Source of the DNA: Gordonia sp. SL306 | GTDB taxonomy: Bacteria; Actinomycetota; Actinomycetes; Mycobacteriales; Mycobacteriaceae | NCBI RefSeq assembly: GCF_026625785.1 | Contig: NZ_CP113063.1 | Coordinates: forward strand, 868,001 to 932,000 | Direction: 5' to 3' | Length of the DNA: 64,000 bases | Part shown: positions 30,945 to 40,200 of the stretch, piece after piece | Position numbering within the stretch: position 1 is the first letter of the stretch | Layout: each line of letters opens with the position of its first letter | The notes under the pieces: generated by a model | The model's database searches: none | What the model was told of the DNA's origin: nothing | Seen by the model: only the letters and a program-made list of their open reading frames with translations | Position numbers and translations under genes: made by a program

Positions 30945-32062
30945 GAGCGCACCGTTTCCGGCCGTGCCGGGTCGGCGTTCTCAGCGGTCGACGCGTCACG
31001 GGCGGCCACCAGCGAGGCGTGCGTCGGCGCGTCGGGGACATCGGCCGGGCGGCCCTGTGCGAATCCGGCCCGCAGATCCGGCAGGACCTCGCCGAGCAGG
31101 TCGAGTTGCTCGAGCACCGTCTTGAGCGGCAGACCGGCATGGTCCACCAGGAACAGCTGACGCTGGTAGTCACCGAAGGTCTCGCGGAAGGTGAGCGTCT
31201 TATCGACGAACTCCTGTGGGCTGCCGACGGTCAGCGGCGTCTCCGACGTGAATTCCTCCAGAGACGGACCGTGCCCGTACACGGGTGCGTTGTCGAAGTA
31301 CGGACGGAACTCACGCACCGCGTCCTGCGAGTTCTTCCGGATGAAGAACTGCCCGCCGAGACCGACCACGGCCTGATTCGCCGCACCGTGCCCGTAGTGC
31401 TCGAACCGCTCGCGGTAGAAGCCGATCAGCTGCTGGAAATGTTCCTTCGGCCAGAAGATGTTGTTGGCGAAGAAGCCGTCACCGTAATAGGCGGCCTGCT
31501 CCGCGATCTCGGGGCTGCGGATCGATCCGTGCCAGACGAACGGGGCAACGCCGTCGAGCGGCCGCGGGGTGGAGGTGAAAGAGGTCAGCGGGGTGCGGAA
31601 CTTGCCCTCCCAGTTCACCACGTCCTCGGTCCAGAGCCGGTGCAGCAGATGGTAGTTCTCGATGGCGAGCGGGATGCCCTGCCGGATGTCCTGACCGAAC
31701 CAGGGATAGACCGGCCCGGTGTTCCCCCTGCCGAGCATCAGGTCGACCCGGCCGTCCGCGAGATGCTGGAGCATCGCGAAGTCCTCGGCGATCTTCACCG
31801 GATCATTGGTGGTGATCAGGGTGGTGGCCGTCGAGAGCTGGAGTGTGCTGGTCTGGGCGGCGATGTAGGCGAGCGTGGTGGTCGGCGACGACGAGAAGAA
31901 CGGCGGGTTGTGATGCTCGCCGAGCGCGAACACGTCGAGACCGATCTCCTCGGCCTTCTTGGCGATCTCCACGACTGCCCTGATCCGCTCATGCTCGGTC
32001 GGCGCCACCCCCGTGGTGGGATCGACCGTGATGTCACTGACGCTGAAGAGTCCGAACTGCAT
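30941..32062 (-). CDS. Luciferase-like flavin-dependent monooxygenase (LLM class, CE1758 type)
   Basis: 373 residues. The bacterial-luciferase TIM-barrel signatures are FALGEHHNPPFFSSSPTTTL, the ATTLITTNDPVKIAEDFAML strand and LMLGRGNTGPVYPWFGQD. It uses FMNH2 and oxygen to oxidise an unknown substrate. AGGAGG lies before the ATG at 32062. It forms a two-gene operon with the FMN reductase, an arrangement known in Corynebacterium and relatives. A long inverted repeat 45-66 bases upstream probably binds its regulator. Confidence 0.92.
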   Translation of the reverse strand: MQFGLFSVSDITVDPTTGVAPTEHERIRAVVEIAKKAEEIGLDVFALGEHHNPPFFSSSPTTTLAYIAAQTSTLQLSTATTLITTNDPVKIAEDFAMLQHLADGRVDLMLGRGNTGPVYPWFGQDIRQGIPLAIENYHLLHRLWTEDVVNWEGKFRTPLTSFTSTPRPLDGVAPFVWHGSIRSPEIAEQAAYYGDGFFANNIFWPKEHFQQLIGFYRERFEHYGHGAANQAVVGLGGQFFIRKNSQDAVREFRPYFDNAPVYGHGPSLEEFTSETPLTVGSPQEFVDKTLTFRETFGDYQRQLFLVDHAGLPLKTVLEQLDLLGEVLPDLRAGFAQGRPADVPDAPTHASLVAARDASTAENADPARPETVRS

Positions 32063-32106
32063 GTCGCGCCTCCTGTGTCTGGTGCTGATGGGAATGTCAC
32101 CCCATC

Positions 32107-32128
32107 TAACCGGACCACGGTCCGATTA
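32107..32128. promoter_or_regulatory. Inverted repeat, likely TetR-type operator
   Basis: TAAcCGGACC and GGTCCGaTTA are arranged head to head around AC, giving a 22-bp inverted repeat with one mismatched pair. It lies in the promoter region of the luciferase-like gene, and also upstream of the lipoprotein gene on the other strand. Size and symmetry fit a TetR-family dimer site; no regulator gene is next to it. Confidence 0.6.
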
Positions 32129-32192
32129 ATTCCACGATCGAGCCCCCCAGCTGCGTAGGTTAGTGTTGGCTCATCCAAGAGGAGGAGACGAA

Positions 32193-32705
32193 ATGAAGGT
32201 TCGGAAGTCCGTGGCCGCAGCACTGATCGCCGGAGCGACGATGCTGGTCGTAGCCGGCTGTTCCGACGAGACGAACGACACCGTCAGCAGTGCGGCCAGC
32301 GGCGCGTCGGCAGCGGTGGCGTCGGCCGCCAGCGACGCCAAACAGGCCGTCGTCGGACTGAGCACCGACGATGCCCAGGTGATCCTGCGCAAGTCGGTCG
32401 ACCCGGCAACCTCGTCGACGGAGCTCGACGCGGTGGTCGACACCACGAACCCCGTCACCAAGGCCGCGATTCAGGGTTACGCGAAGGCCTCCAACATGGC
32501 CGGCTACACCCCGGAGGTGTACACGGTGAAAGAGGTGAAGGCCGACGGTGACGACAAGGCGGTCGCGACCGTGTCGATCAAGAGCCCGCACGCACCCCAG
32601 CCGGTCGACGTCACACTCGCCTACGTGAAGGCCGACGGTGACTGGAAGCTCGCCGGAAGCGCGGTGACCCAACTGTCGTCCATGGGTGGCCAGCACGGGG
32701 GCTGA
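32193..32705 (+). CDS. Lipoprotein with MTB12-like C-terminal domain
   Basis: 170 residues. The signal peptide ends in the lipobox LVVAGC, so it should be lipid-anchored on the outer face of the membrane. After an Ala/Ser linker, the C-terminal domain (DDAQVILRKSVDP to VKADGDWKLAGSAVTQL) resembles the low-molecular-weight antigen MTB12/CFP2 domain of mycobacteria, whose function is not known. AGAGGAGGAG lies just before the ATG. A terminator follows. Confidence 0.8.
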   Translation: MKVRKSVAAALIAGATMLVVAGCSDETNDTVSSAASGASAAVASAASDAKQAVVGLSTDDAQVILRKSVDPATSSTELDAVVDTTNPVTKAAIQGYAKASNMAGYTPEVYTVKEVKADGDDKAVATVSIKSPHAPQPVDVTLAYVKADGDWKLAGSAVTQLSSMGGQHGG

Positions 32706-32722
32706 TCCCGAGACATTCGACG

Positions 32723-32758
32723 AATCTCGCCGCATCCCGCTCGGGGTGCGGCGAGATT
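32723..32758 (+). terminator. Rho-independent-like hairpin after the lipoprotein gene
   Basis: AATCTCGCCGCA at 32723-32734 pairs with TGCGGCGAGATT at 32747-32758, with CCC/GGG able to extend the stem inward. A T-rich stretch follows. Confidence 0.8.
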
Positions 32759-32883
32759 TCTGTCTGTCGGGCCATGCGCATTCGTGACCTGCCCGCACGC
32801 GCGGTCACCGGCGGACGCGAGGGGAATCAGGAACAATGGACCGGCGGCCCGGAATCTGCTCGCCGGGCGTCAGGAGGTTCGCC

Positions 32884-33450
32884 ATGCGGGTGACCGATCA
32901 CCCCACCCAGCCGATCGACGCGCCGGTCACCGACCGCCACCTGCGGTGGCCACCGCCCGAGGACGCCGACCTGCCGTCCGCGGAGGATCTGCCGATCGCA
33001 GACAACCCGGCCACCGGTGAGGTCATCGGACATGCGCCCGATCAGATCCTCGCCGCACCGCGGGTCCACGCACCATTGCCCAGGGTCGGCGAGATCTGGG
33101 ATCTGCCGGTGCACACGGTCGACCCGGCCTGGGCGGATCCGGCATGGACCGCAGCAGCGGCCACGTATGCAACCGGCTACGGACAGAAGAAGCGGCCGGC
33201 GCCGGGCTCGGCGACGGCCGCTGTGGTGGCCTCATCGGTGTCCCTGCCACTGGCGCTCCTCGGAGTCGGCGCAGTGCTCGGATTCCTCGGCATCGTCCTG
33301 GGGATCGCGGCCCTCATCCAGATCGGGTCGGGCGCGCAGCGACGTCAGGGAACAGGTCGAGCGGTGGCCGCCATCGTCATGGGCACCGCGAGCGTGGTCG
33401 TGGGCACGCCGATCCTTCTGGTGATCCTGGCCGTCCTCGCCGTCATCTGA
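32884..33450 (+). CDS. DUF4190-type membrane protein
   Basis: 188 residues from the ATG at 32884, with AGGAGG six bases upstream. The first 110 residues are Pro-rich, acidic and likely cytoplasmic. Two membrane helices follow (LPLALLGVGAVLGFLGIVLG and TASVVVGTPILLVILAVLAVI), split by a short basic loop with QRRQGTGRAVAAIVMG. This is the DUF4190 pattern, found at the end of many actinobacterial proteins; the function is unknown. It converges with the small A-domain-like gene, 22 bases away. Confidence 0.75.
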   Translation: MRVTDHPTQPIDAPVTDRHLRWPPPEDADLPSAEDLPIADNPATGEVIGHAPDQILAAPRVHAPLPRVGEIWDLPVHTVDPAWADPAWTAAAATYATGYGQKKRPAPGSATAAVVASSVSLPLALLGVGAVLGFLGIVLGIAALIQIGSGAQRRQGTGRAVAAIVMGTASVVVGTPILLVILAVLAVI

Positions 33451-33472
33451 GAACAGTGACCGCCGCGGTGCC

Positions 33473-33781
33473 TCAGCCGACGGCGCGCAAGCCGTTGTCG
33501 GCGCCACCTTCGATGTCACGTCCCAGCCAGGCAACCACCTCGCCGACCACACGATTGCGCTCAGTGGTGCCGTCGATGCGCGTCAGAGACGGCATGCAGT
33601 GGAGCAGGCCGGCATGGAATGCAGCGTCGCGGGACAGGCCGTGGCGGTCCGTCACGGACTCGTACGACGAGATGCTCTCGTCGAGTGCGCCGTAGGTGAC
33701 GACGTCGTCGCCGAAGCGCACGGCCGTCAGACGCGGCGTCACCTGCGCCCGCCTCTGAATGTCGTTCAGCACGTCAGTCAT
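33473..33781 (-). CDS. Free-standing protein resembling the start of an adenylation domain
   Basis: 102 residues (ATG 33781; GTG 33787 is also possible, with GGGGGAG upstream). PRLTAVRFGDDVVTYGALDE matches the opening of an NRPS A domain (typically 'PdrtAVvfgd..lTYaeLd'). The P-loop-like TSGSTG core and everything after it are missing. After the opening come a helix with DRHGLSRDAAFHAGLLHCMPSL and a charged C-terminus (RNRVVGEVVAWLGRDI). There is no disruption inside it and it has its own start signals, so I do not call it a pseudogene. It is downstream of mbtH 2 on the same strand. The same layout appears at the facing ends of the two NRPS proteins. An interface or regulatory role is inference; catalysis is very unlikely. 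Confidence 0.75.
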   Translation of the reverse strand: MTDVLNDIQRRAQVTPRLTAVRFGDDVVTYGALDESISSYESVTDRHGLSRDAAFHAGLLHCMPSLTRIDGTTERNRVVGEVVAWLGRDIEGGADNGLRAVG

Positions 33782-33860
33782 CGTCACAGCCACTCCCCCG
33801 ACCTTGTGATGTCGACCCTGGCCACTCTGCCTCCCAGTTCGAGCTGGCACCGGATCCTTC

Positions 33861-33890
33861 TTATATAGCTTGCCTTGCTAACGGCAGTTT
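33861..33890 (-). promoter_or_regulatory. Possible promoter of the small A-domain-like gene
   Basis: On the minus strand, TATATA (a candidate -10) is preceded by TTAGCAAGGCAAGC. TAGC and GCTA form a loose inverted repeat over the -10 region. This would give a leader of about 80 bases to the ATG at 33781. The TTAG..GCTA pattern faintly recalls a DtxR/IdeR box, but too few positions fit to call one. Confidence 0.3.
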
Positions 33891-34038
33891 GGAAACCGGT
33901 GACGCGGTATCTGTCGGCGATTCCACAGAAACTCTGTGTTAATCGCCATGCTCAGATGTTACGTCCGTGATCAGAGTTATTGGAGTGACCAATGAGCTTG
34001 ATGTGTAAGCGTTATCGCTGCGACATTTCGCTGCGATC

Positions 34039-34281
34039 TCACTCCGACGCTGAGCCGCCCTGCGCAGCCTTGTCCGCCTCCATGGCGTCGATCAGGCTCT
34101 TCGGCCGCAGATCGGTCCAGTTCTGCTCGACGTACTCCAGGCACGCCGCACGGCTGTCCTCGCCGAAGACCTTGGTCCAGCCGGCCGGGATGTCGGCAAA
34201 CGTCGGCCACAGCGAATGCTGGTTCTCCTCGTTCACCAGCACGAAGAATCGGCCGTTCTCGTCATCGAAGGGATTCGTCAT
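34039..34281 (-). CDS. MbtH-like protein (second NRPS system)
   Basis: 80 residues with [14 protein letters not shown] and [17 protein letters not shown], the MbtH signature. It opens MTNPFDD like the first copy, but the two differ in many positions, and each follows its own NRPS. It should activate A domains of the 8,313-residue synthetase. Its ATG overlaps the NRPS stop (ATGA). The 257 bases after it, up to the small A-domain-like gene, hold an ATTGG-AGTGA-CCAAT inverted repeat (33979-33993) and no clear terminator. Confidence 0.95.
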   Translation of the reverse strand: MTNPFDDENGRFFVLVNEENQHSLWPTFADIPAGWTKVFGEDSRAACLEYVEQNWTDLRPKSLIDAMEADKAAQGGSASE

Positions 34282-37200
34282 AGTCGGTCCTTTCCACTCT
34301 CACCGGTCACGTACTCGTGACCATCATCGATAGTCAACCATTGGTTCAGTTCGGGCCCGATCACCTCCAGCGCCGAAGCGTTCGCCAGACCGAGGTGGTC
34401 GGCGTCGACATCGACATTTGCGATCGAACCGTTGACGTAGGGTTCCCAGCCGCGGGCGACCGCGCTCGGGTCCTCTTTGTCCCTGGTAGCCGTGAACACC
34501 AGTAGCGAACCGTCGAACAGTGCTGGTCGGAACTGTTCCACGAGTGCCTCCCCGGTGGCAAAACTGTCCATGACCCACTGCACCTGATCGGCGCTCAACA
34601 GGCCCATCGACGATATCTGCTGCCGGATGATCTCCGCGACGTCCTCGGCGGACTCGGCACGGACGTCCTCGCCCAGGTCGAAGAGGTCCCGCCACCCGCC
34701 CAGGAAGTCACCGACGAAATCTCCACCGAGTCGGACGCCTGCGGAATCCTCGTCTGATCCCGGTACCGGTGAGGAGTCCATCACGCCGAGGAATGCCACC
34801 TCCTCGCCCTCGGACTGCAGGGCGGTGGCCATCGCGTAGGCGACGTAACCGCCCAGCGACCATCCGAGCAGGTGATACGGCCCCTCCGGAGAGATCCGGC
34901 GGATCTCGGCGAGGTAGCGCTCGGCCATCTCCTCGATCGATTCGGCACTCGGCTCCCCTGCCACCGCGTGCGGGTCCTGGACGCCGTAGACGGGACGATC
35001 CCGGAGATAGGGCACGAAGCCGCCGTAGAACCATGCCAGCCCACCCGCCGGATGGATGCAGAACAACGGCGACCGGGAGCCCTGGACGTTCAGCGAGATG
35101 ACCACGTCTCCACCGGTGCCCGCCCCGCCCCCGATCCGGGCCCCGAGACCGCGCGGGGTCGGATCGTTGAACAACCAGGCGAGCTCGACCTCGGCGCCCC
35201 CCTCACGAAGCCGTCCGACGACCTGGGTCGCCGACAGCGAGTTGCCGCCCAGGTCGAAGAAGCTGTGGAGCGCCCCGACCGCGTCCACGCCGAGGACGTC
35301 GGCGAACACACCGGCCACCAACCTCTCGTCGTCGGTCGCGGGCTCCACATACTGTTCGGCGTCGGTCCCGATCACCGGTTCCGGCAGCGCGCGCTTGTCG
35401 AGTTTGCCGACCGGCGTCAGTGGCAGCGAGTCGAGTACCGCGATGCTCGCGGGCACCATGTGCGAGGGCAGGCGACCTCCGACAAACTCACGCAGTGCCT
35501 GCACGTCGACCGCGGAGTCCGCGACGACATAGCCCGCGAGCGCGGTCGTCACCGAACCGCCCACACCCAGTACCACCGCCGATTCGACCGCGGGATGCGA
35601 TGCGAGGACCGCCTCGATCTCACCCAGCTCGATGCGCAGCCCGCGCAGCTTCACCTGATCGTCGGAACGACCCGCGTACTCGACCACGACGTCACCGGTG
35701 TCGTCCCGCCGCCACCGCACCACGTCGCCGGTCCGATACATCCGCTCGCCCGCAGCCCCGAATGGGTTCGCGACGAATCGCTCGGCGGACAGCCCCGGTC
35801 TGTCGAGGTAGCCACGCGACAATGCGCGACCCACGGCGTACAGCTCGCCGGGGACCCCGACGGGGACGGGATGCAGTCGACTGTCGAGGACGAGCAGTTC
35901 CACCCCCGCGAGCGGCGGGCCCAGACGGACCGGCCGGCCGGCCGGCATCGCGGTGCTGAGGGTGATGCCGATCGTCGTCTCGGTCGGTCCGTAGAGATTG
36001 TGGACCGGTACATGTGGCGACCACGCCTCGACCAGCGACGGCGGCACCGCCTCACCGCCGGCCATCAGGCCCTCGAGGTCCGGCAGCCCGGCCGGGTCGA
36101 GGGTCGACAGCACGGTTGGCGTGAGGAACGTGTGGGTCGTGCGGTGCTCGCGCATGAAGTCCTGCAGTACCGGACCACCGACGGCATCACCCGGCCGGTA
36201 GGCGACCGTACCGCCGTTGACGGTCGCGAGCAGATACTCGAGCACCGATGCGTCGAAGCTCGGCGAGGCGAATCCCAGCACAACCGGGGCATCACCCACC
36301 GACAGTCGCGCCGACTCCTGCGCAGCGAAGTTGGCCAGCCCGGTATGGGTCACCGCGACGCCCTTCGGACGTCCGGTGGAGCCCGACGTGTAGATGACGT
36401 ACGCGACGTTCTCCGGCCGGACCGGTCCGCCCTTCTCGTCCGCTCCGAGCCGATCGTCGCGCAGGCTCCCGATCTCGGCGCCGACCGCGTCGTCGTCGAG
36501 ACGCACCCAGGCGAACCCCTGGTCCGGCAGGTCGCCGGTGGCGATGGTCAGTCCCAGGATCGCGCCGGAGTCCTCGACCATGGTGGCCACCCGCTCGGCC
36601 GGATAGCCCGGGTCGATCGGCACATAGCCTCCGCCGGTCTTGGCGACCGCCCAGATCGCGGTGAGCAGTTCCGCCGAACGTCCGATCGCCAGCGCCACCA
36701 GGGACTCGACCCCGATCCCGCGCGAGATCAGCCATCGCGCAAACCGATTGGACCGACGATCGAGCTGGTCGTAGGTCAGAGACGTGCCGGAGCCGTCGAC
36801 CACCGCGACCCGATCCGGATGCCGGGCGGCCACGTCGGCGAACATCTCGGCCAGCAGTCGTGGCTCGGTGCCGACGCCGCCGGCGACGGGCGCCAGGGCT
36901 CGTCCGTCGACGGCACCGACGAGCGGGATGTCGGCGGTGAGAGTGTCCGGTCGGGTCGCGACGGTACGCAAGATCTGCACGAGCGCATCGATGAAGACCT
37001 GGATCTGACTCTCGTCGAACGCCGCGGGCAGATACTTGAGGGTGAGCGAGATCCGTTCCCCGGGGACCGGTGACGTGGACATGTTCAGCGGATAGTGCGT
37101 CGCGTCGGTGCCCTCGAAGTCCTGGATCTCGAGGCCACCGGTCAGTGCCGCATCGGTGGTGGACAGTGAATCGGTGTCGACCGGATACGACTCGTGCACT

Positions 37201-40200
37201 GTCAACGTGTCGAACAGGGCCCCACCGACTCCGGACAGCGCCGTCAGCTCCGGCAGCACCAGATGCTGATGGTCGAGCACCGATACCTTCGCCTCCTGCA
37301 AACGGCCCAGCACGTCCGAGATGGGCGCAGCCGGGTCCACATCCACCACGGCGGGCAGCGTGTTGATGAAGAGCCCGACCATCGACTCCACCCCCTCGAG
37401 GTCGGCTGGCCGCCCCGAGACCGTCTCGGCAAAGGTCACCACCTGGTTGCCGGTCAGCCGCGACAGCAACACCGCCCACGCGAACTGCAGCACCGTCGCC
37501 ACCGTGGCGCCCTCGGCCCGCCCCACCGCCTCGATGCCCGCGGTCAGTTCGGCATCCAGGATCGTCGAACGGTCCTGCGGCAACGATTCCGCCGTGGCCT
37601 CGACGCCCGGCGCGACCAGGGTCGGTCCCTCCAGCGGGGCCAGCACCGCACGCCAGGCGGTCAGCCCGGCAGTCCGGTCGACCTGGGCGAGCCGCCTCAG
37701 ATGGTCCGCGAAATCTCCGCTTTCCCTGCCGATCTGGCCGGTGTAGGTGACACCGCCGGCGTAGAGCGCCAGCAGGTCGGCGAGCACCAACGGACCCGAC
37801 CATCCATCGATCAGGATGTGGTGATTGGTGACCACCAGGTGTGCGGCGTCGCCACGGCGAACCAGAGCGAACCGCATCAGCGGGGGCGACTCGAGGTCGA
37901 ACGGTACCGAGCGCTGCGTGTCCGCGATCTGTCTGATCGCCTCGTCGAGAGGTCCGTCGGCATCCACGTCGTCGAGGTCGATGACCTGCCAGGGCAGGTC
38001 GACCGACTCCGGGATCACCGCGACGACGGCTCCGCTGCCGGTGCGGACGAATCCGGACCGCAGCGCACGATGGTGCGCGAACAGGGCCTCGGCCGCACCC
38101 TGCAGGCGGGAGACGTCGATCGTGCCGCCCAGCTTCAGGATCGACTGCACCACATACACGTCCACCGACTTTTCGGTGCCGTCGTGTCCGGCGATCTCCG
38201 ACTCGAAGTGGAGTCCGCGCTGCAGCGGCGCCAGTGGCCAGATGTCGGCGCGGGGGTACCGCAGGGCGATGGCGTCCAGGTCGTCCTGCGTGACCCCGGT
38301 ACCCGGCACATCCGACGGCGACGGTCCCGGATCACCCTCGTGCACCGACTCGACCACGGCCGCCAGTTCGGTCGACCACCGCTGGGCGAGGTCGGCGGCG
38401 TCCTCGGCCGACACGATCCCCTGCACGAACAGGAAGTCCGCCACGAGTTCACGGCCCTCATCGGCGGTCCCGGCGCCGGGAGTGCGCGATCGGGCGGCCT
38501 GCGTGCCCACGTTCACGGTCAGCACGTTCATGGCCGTCATCGCCCCGCTGACCGACGCCGGCAGCGACGGCGCATCCGCATCGACCATGAACGGGAGGTC
38601 GATCCCGTCTCGGGCGCCGCGGGTGCCTGCGCCGAAGAAGTTGAAGCCGATCGACGGCAGGGCGCACCCGCTCAGTCGCGGATCGCCACCGAAGCGCAAC
38701 AGCCCGAATCCGATCCCGCGGTCGGGTTGACTCAGCCTCTCCTCCTTGGCCGCCTTCACCGCGTGCACGATGCTGCCGGACGGGTCGACCGTCATCGGTG
38801 TGATCGCGGTGAACCAGCCCACCGTCCGCGACAGATCCGCGGTCCGCGGGTCCGAGCCCCGCTCCACGACCTCCTCGTAACGGCCGTGTCCCTCCATGAG
38901 CACCGACACCGCCGCGTCGTCCGCGATGTACCGCGACCGCTGCCAGGATCGGACCGCTCGCGCCAACGCCGCCACCAGGGCATCGTTCACATGGCCGCCG
39001 AACGCCTCCGGTACCGTCGTGAGCAACGCCTCCGTCACCGCCGAATCGATCCGCACACGTTCCGCGGCAACCGAATCGAAACGATCCCGGGTGCGGTCCA
39101 GCGGCGCCCCGAAGCTGGTCGGTTCCCGGTCCACCCGGGCCAGCCAATGCTCAATCTCGACCTCGCGGTCGGCGACCTGTGCACCGAGCGCCGCGTGCCA
39201 CGCGCGGGCCGAGGTGACCTCGGCCCGAACCGACGGTTCCTGACCTGCCTGCAGCCGGCTCCAGACGGTCACCACGTCCTCGATGAGGATCGGCCACGAC
39301 ACCGCGTCGACGGCGAGATGGTGGATCGCCAACACCACGCGTGCGCCGCCGTCACCCTTGACCAGAATCGCGGACACCAACTGTCCGACAGCAGGATTCA
39401 ACTGTTTCAGCGCGACCGCATGCGCCGCGTGCAGTGCCCGGTCGAACTCGGCCGAGGGTACCGCGACGTCGGCGCTCGTCTCGGCGACCACACATCCCCG
39501 ACCGTCACCGGACGTGGCGACCCACCCAACGTCGTCGAGGACGAGACGTGCCGACATCGCCGGATGCGCCGCCACCACCGTCTGCAGCACCCGGCGCAGG
39601 CCGGTGACGTCGAGTCCATCCGGCGCCACCAGCACGACCGACTGCGAGAAGTCGGCGAAATCCTCTGCGGAGTCCGATAACTCGAGCATCCACGACGCGA
39701 CCGGCCCGATCACCGTCTCGCGGCCGTCACCCGCAGGCTCCTCCAGGAGCGCCAGTTCCTCGCCGCCGGCGGCCACGGCGCGCGCCATCGCCCGTACCGA
39801 CTTGTGTTCGAACACATCTCGCGGCGACACCACCACACCGGCCGCACGGGCCGCCGACGACACCTGGATCGCCAGGATCGAATCCCCGCCGAGCGCGAAG
39901 AACGATTCGACGACGCTCACCCGGTCGAGGCCGAGCACACCGGCCACGACCTGCGCGAGGGTCTCCTCCACCGACGACTCGGGCGCCACGTAGTCCTCAC
40001 CGCCGCCGGCGATCTCCGGCATCGGCAGGGCGCGCCGGTCCAGCTTGCCGTTGGCTGTCAGCGGCAGATGACCGATCGGGACGATCAGCGCGGGCACCAT
40101 GTACCCGGGAACCGCGCGTGCCACGGTGTCACGCACCGACTGCGGGTCCGGTGCCACATCGGGCTCGGCAACCACATAGCCGATGAGCTGTTCACCACGA

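Noticed and set aside
33473-33781. Small A-domain-like gene as a decayed NRPS remnant
   Set aside because: It has a start, a ribosome site, a full-length frame and a conserved-looking C-terminal part not derived from an A domain, and the same layout recurs at two NRPS ends.
33861-33890. DtxR/IdeR iron box before the small A-domain-like gene
   Set aside because: TTAGCAAGGCAAGCTA matches the 19-bp consensus at well under two thirds of positions; without better matches elsewhere I do not call iron control.
33979-34045. Terminator after the second mbtH
   Set aside because: ATTGG-CCAAT and a distant GGAGTGA/TCACTCC pairing exist, but neither forms a compact GC stem; read-through into the small downstream gene remains possible.
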